DNA from: Diplocarpon mali
Taxonomy: Eukaryota; Ascomycota; Leotiomycetes; Helotiales; Drepanopezizaceae
Assembly (NCBI GenBank): GCA_024741835.1
Contig: JAENRP010000683.1
Coordinates: 1-10,348, forward strand
DNA: 10,348 nt
Direction: 5' to 3'
Below, in pieces: positions 7,753 through 10,348 of the stretch. The position numbers and the translations under genes were made by a program. The notes under the pieces are model-generated. The model saw only the letters and a program-made list of their open reading frames with translations. It was not told where the DNA came from and made no database searches. Positions within the stretch are counted from its first letter, which is position 1, and every line of letters begins with the position of its first letter.

Positions 7753-8691
7753 CTATCCATTTACCACGATCCCATACTTCTCAAACGGAAATGCCCTCAA
7801 GGTCTCCAGATACTCGGCCCATCCATCCCCCACCTGCCCCACGAGATGCATATCCACGCACCCCGCCTCCCCAGTCCTACCTGCCAACACCAAGTCCTCC
7901 CGCCCCTCAAACTCCGCCAACAGCTCCGGGTGTGGACACCACACCACCCTCATCCCGGCCCTTCGTCCCGCCTCGACGCCCGGCACCGAGTCCTCAAACA
8001 CCAGACACTCCTCTGGTCTGATCTCCTCCTCGTCCTCGCTCAATGTAGCGTTCACGTCTGCGAGCGCGAGGAGGTAGATATCCGGACTGGGCTTCCCTCG
8101 CCCGGGGCCTATGCGCACGTCGTCGCCGAGAACGCGTGTCGAGGGTGGGAAGACGTGCATGAGGCTGTCTTCCAGGTGTGCGGTCTTGAGGGCGAAGGCC
8201 CAGGCGTGGCTGCTTGTCGCGAGGGCCAGGTGGACTTTTTCGGTCTTGTTCCCGTTGTCGTCGGACGGGGAGGGAGAGGAGGGAGTGACGGTGGCTGTTG
8301 ATAGGTTCTTGAGCAGTTCGGGGACGCCGGGAAGGGGGCCGCAGGCGGGGAAGTGCTCTCTCTGGAGGGCTTGCACCTCGGCCATGAATTGTGAGCGTGG
8401 GATGGGGAGGGATGCCCATTCGTGTAGGACGTTAGATGCTGCTGGGCCGGGACGGCCTTGCATTTTGGCTTTTCTGGGAGCGTCTAACTCAGGTTCTCAT
8501 TTCGGTTGTGTAGGGGGAGTGGGGAGGAGCAGCAGTAGGAGTGAATACATCGACCATGGGATATTCGGTCTTCCATATCTATTCAGTACGGCGTTGGTGC
8601 AGAGTGTGTATTTATCTTCGGAGTCGAGCAGGAGCCCATCCATGTCGAAAAGACATGCTCGCACAGGTGGAAAGCTGCAAGCAGTTAGCAT
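7753..8691 (-). CDS. HAD-superfamily phosphatase, PUDP/GS1-like, two exons
   Basis: Predicted 287-aa haloacid-dehalogenase-like hydrolase, probably cytosolic, cleaving a phosphate ester of a small metabolite. Relatives in the PUDP/GS1 group act on pseudouridine 5'-phosphate, but the substrate here is not proven. The model joins 8691-8549 and 8473-7753 on the minus strand (75-nt intron with donor GTATTC; stop TAG). Seen, in order: motif I FDMDGLLLDSED with nucleophile Asp16 and acid/base Asp18; a cap domain beginning YTLCTNAVLNRYGRPNIPWS and continuing after the intron as IKAKMQGRPGPAA; motif II LALATSS (130-136); motif III Lys175 in GKPSPDIY; motif IV FEDSVPGVEAG with Glu208 and Asp209. All catalytic positions are intact. 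The start at 8691 (MLTACSFPPVRAC) has A at -3 and sits right before the first strand; an in-frame ATG at 8832 would add an unconserved-looking leader. A Ser/Pro/Asp-rich insert (about 106-127) lies before motif II. The gene diverges from the TPR gene. Confidence 0.92.
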
Positions 8692-8931
8692 TTTTGTACT
8701 GCTCCAGAGATGCAAGGGAGGATTCTGTCTGACTCTGTCTTCGGAGTTGTCATTTCGCTGTGGTTGAACGAGATAAGTAATATATAAAAAGATGCCAGTG
8801 GCACAGGGGAGGGGAGGAGGGTAAATGTACAACCCCGCTGCCGAGTTCAGGGGTCATCAAGCGTCAGACGGAAGCAATTCCGCGCCAGCTTTTCAGCTCT
8901 GAGCCTCCTGCGCTCGTCACCTTTGTCCGCT
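8692..8931. promoter_or_regulatory. Divergent promoter region between the HAD and TPR genes
   Basis: These 240 bases separate the start codons of the minus-strand HAD gene and the plus-strand TPR gene, so both promoters must lie here. The only clear element is a plus-strand TATA box at 8781-8788. The stretch just before the TPR start is C/T-rich (8885-8930), as is common upstream of fungal start sites. Confidence 0.5.
8781..8788 (+). promoter_or_regulatory. TATA box facing the TPR gene
   Basis: TATATAAA followed by AA matches the TATAWAWR consensus on the plus strand, 144 bases upstream of the TPR-gene ATG at 8932. Orientation favours the TPR gene rather than the HAD gene. No experimental start site is available, so this is a sequence match only. 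Confidence 0.4.
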
Positions 8932-9906
8932 ATGTCGTCCAGAACAGAGCGCTTCCAGCGCAAGGGCCGCGATCAGGATAATGAGAAGGCTGAAGAGCCA
9001 GAGGAAGTAATCAGGTTCTCTGCCGCGGAAGAAGCTGTATCCTCCCCTCTTCACCGTCGAGGACAAACAATAACTGACGAAAATAGGCTCTCGTGCACGA
9101 ATCAAACACAGTGAAGCAAGAAGCCAACGCCCTCTTCGCCAAGTCCTCTTTCCATGATGCGATTGCGACGTACGATAAAGCGCTCGCTACGTGTCCACAC
9201 TACCTGGAATATGAAATCGCAGTGCTGAAGAGTAATGTGGCGGCCTGTCATCTGAAGCTCGAGGACTGGAAGGAGGCTGTCAAAGCTGCTTCTGCGGCTC
9301 TGGACGGATTGGATAGGTTGCAGGGGAGAGGGAAAGGAGATGCCGAGAAGGCCAAGGGGGATAGCGAGGCGACGGAGGAAGAGGCAGATGAGGAGATTAT
9401 TAGCGAGGGTGCTGCGAAGGCGGAGGATACCTCTGATAAGGGGAGGCGAGAGGCAGATATCGAGAGGATTCGTGGGAAGGCTTTGATGAGGAGGGCTCGG
9501 GCTCGGAGTGAACTTGGAGGGTGGTCGAGTCTGCAGGGTGCCGAAGAAGGTGAGTTGTGGATGTATGCTGGGGTGAGGGACGCTGGCTAACGAGGTGCCA
9601 GATTACAAGATGTTGTCGACGATGGCGAATCTCACGGCTGCGGACCGGAAGGTTGTGCAGAGGCAGCTGGTGCTGCTCCCTCCGCGGACGAAAGCGGCGC
9701 AGGAGAAAGAGGTGGGGGAGATGATGGGGAAGTTGAAGGAGGTCAGTACTTCTACTCCCGAGTGGGCAATGCTTGTTGCTGACCCAGGTGTACAGCTCGG
9801 AAATGGGATTCTGAAGCCTTTTGGCCTGTCGACGGAGAATTTCCAGATGCAGAAAGACGCGAAGTCTGGGGGTTACAGTATGAATTTCAACCAGGGCGGC
9901 AAATAG
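8932..9906 (+). CDS. TTC1-like tetratricopeptide-repeat protein, four exons
   Basis: Predicted 272-aa soluble TPR protein resembling tetratricopeptide repeat protein 1. Such proteins usually act as adaptors that bind chaperones or signalling partners; the partner here is unknown. The model joins 8932-9036, 9087-9549, 9602-9741 and 9796-9906 (stop TAG). Seen: a charged N-terminus, TPR1 at about 40-73 ([20 protein letters not shown], then [10 protein letters not shown]), TPR2 at about 76-110 ([20 protein letters not shown]), a long acidic/Lys-rich insert (about 113-150), then a third helical pair with [15 protein letters not shown]. The C-terminal part ([45 protein letters not shown]) is the conserved tail I associate with fungal members. 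Introns are 50, 52 and 54 nt; the third is a multiple of three and lacks stops. ATG 8932 is the first ATG in frame (G at -3). A TATA box lies 144 bases upstream. The family call is firm; a function beyond scaffolding is not. Confidence 0.9.
9742..9795 (+). other. Stop-free 54-nt intron in the TPR gene
   Basis: Donor GTCAGT, a branch-like TGCTGAC (9777-9783) and acceptor TACAG bound an intron whose length is a multiple of three and which contains no in-frame stop. Removing it joins MMGKLKE to [10 protein letters not shown], the continuity expected in the family. Retaining it would insert 18 residues without shifting the frame. Gene callers may miss it. Confidence 0.75.
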
Positions 9907-10226
9907 CGTCTCGAGAGGGATCCGACCTGGTCTGCCATGTAAACAAGACGACGACGAGTTCGAACCGCGGCCACTCTACTTGCGAATGCAAAGGACTCTT
10001 GCAAATCAGTAGGGCCCGAGGTCCCGGCTCGGGTCGCAGGGAGACTGCGGCGTCTCCCACCATGCTGTGGATAAGAGGCACGATACAGACTCATCTCCTC
10101 GTTCTGTGCATCACCACCATCCTGACTCGACATATCCCAACCCAGCCGCCTTCAGCCAGCCGATCCCCTCCTCGCGGGCTCTTGTGTTGTTGATTTAGCA
10201 AACGAAGTACTCGCATGCACCAGTGC
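9907..10226. other. Intergenic stretch after the TPR gene, no gene recognised
   Basis: The 320 bases after the TPR stop codon show no recognisable coding sequence on either strand and no tRNA. They presumably hold the 3' UTR. A GTTCGAAC octamer near 9958 looks T-loop-like, but no arms pair around it. Confidence 0.45.
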
Positions 10227-10308
10227 TGTATATGTGTGTGTGTGTATGTATGTGTGTATGTGTGTATGTGTGTATGTGTGTGTATATGTGTATATGTGTA
10301 TATGTGTG

Positions 10309-10340
<32 letters not shown>

Positions 10341-10348
10341 TATATATA
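10227..10348 (+). repeat. Long TG/TA microsatellite, 122 nt, continuing past the window
   Basis: Every base from 10227 to the window end alternates pyrimidine and purine: TG-rich at first, then TATG (TGTA) tetranucleotides, then TA. The blocks look like a compound microsatellite. Strict alternation of this length is the classic setting for left-handed Z-DNA. The true end is outside the window. Confidence 0.95.

Noticed and set aside
8549..8832. Upstream in-frame ATG at 8832 for the HAD gene
   Set aside because: The added 47 residues are not family-like and cover the TATA-containing divergent promoter. ATG 8691 starts just before the first HAD strand.
320..9906. A metabolic or secondary-metabolite gene cluster driven by the Zn2Cys6 factor
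   Set aside because: The neighbours are a housekeeping RNase P subunit, a general lipid enzyme, a HAD phosphatase and a TPR adaptor on alternating strands. There is no backbone synthase, transporter or tailoring set.
9945..9980. T-loop-like GTTCGAAC near 9958
   Set aside because: No pairing T-stem, anticodon arm or acceptor stem could be found on either strand.

Overview
The window looks like nuclear DNA of a filamentous ascomycete (Pezizomycotina). The genes are broken by short introns (46-84 nt) with fungal-type donors (GTAAGT, GTATGT, GTGAGT), CTAAC-like branch points and CAG/TAG acceptors. A Zn2Cys6 transcription factor is present, and the other genes are ordinary eukaryotic single-copy types. 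I found no prokaryotic features, transposon, CRISPR array or convincing tRNA/rRNA.

Layout, left to right. (1) 320-2489 (+): a GC-rich, four-exon Zn2Cys6 transcription factor of the Fungal_trans_2 type, about 660 aa, with a long proline-rich C-terminus. (2) 2490-3841: about 1.35 kb without a recognisable gene, holding simple-sequence tracts. (3) 3842-4582 (-): intronless POP4/Rpp29, a protein subunit of RNase P and RNase MRP. (4) 4911-7557 (+): a five-exon, 819-aa PlsB/GNPAT-like glycerol-phosphate or dihydroxyacetone-phosphate acyltransferase. Its last intron has GC-AG borders and its C-terminus (A-H-L) fits a peroxisomal PTS1 signal. (5) 7753-8691 (-): a two-exon HAD-superfamily phosphatase of the PUDP/GS1 type, 287 aa. 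(6) 8932-9906 (+): a four-exon, TTC1-like tetratricopeptide-repeat protein, 272 aa. (7) 9907-10348: intergenic DNA ending in an unbroken 122-nt alternating pyrimidine-purine microsatellite that runs off the window.

From POP4 onward the genes alternate in strand. POP4 and the acyltransferase diverge from a 328-bp promoter region, the acyltransferase and HAD genes converge on a 195-bp gap, and the HAD and TPR genes diverge from a 240-bp region with a TATA box facing the TPR gene. The products belong to unrelated processes (transcription, tRNA/rRNA processing, lipid synthesis, phosphate-ester hydrolysis, chaperone-type scaffolding). I see no biosynthetic cluster or obviously new multi-gene system. 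The points most worth a second look are the intron-1 acceptor inside the zinc-cluster motif, the GC-AG intron, the putative peroxisomal acyltransferase, and a stop-free 54-nt intron in the TPR gene.
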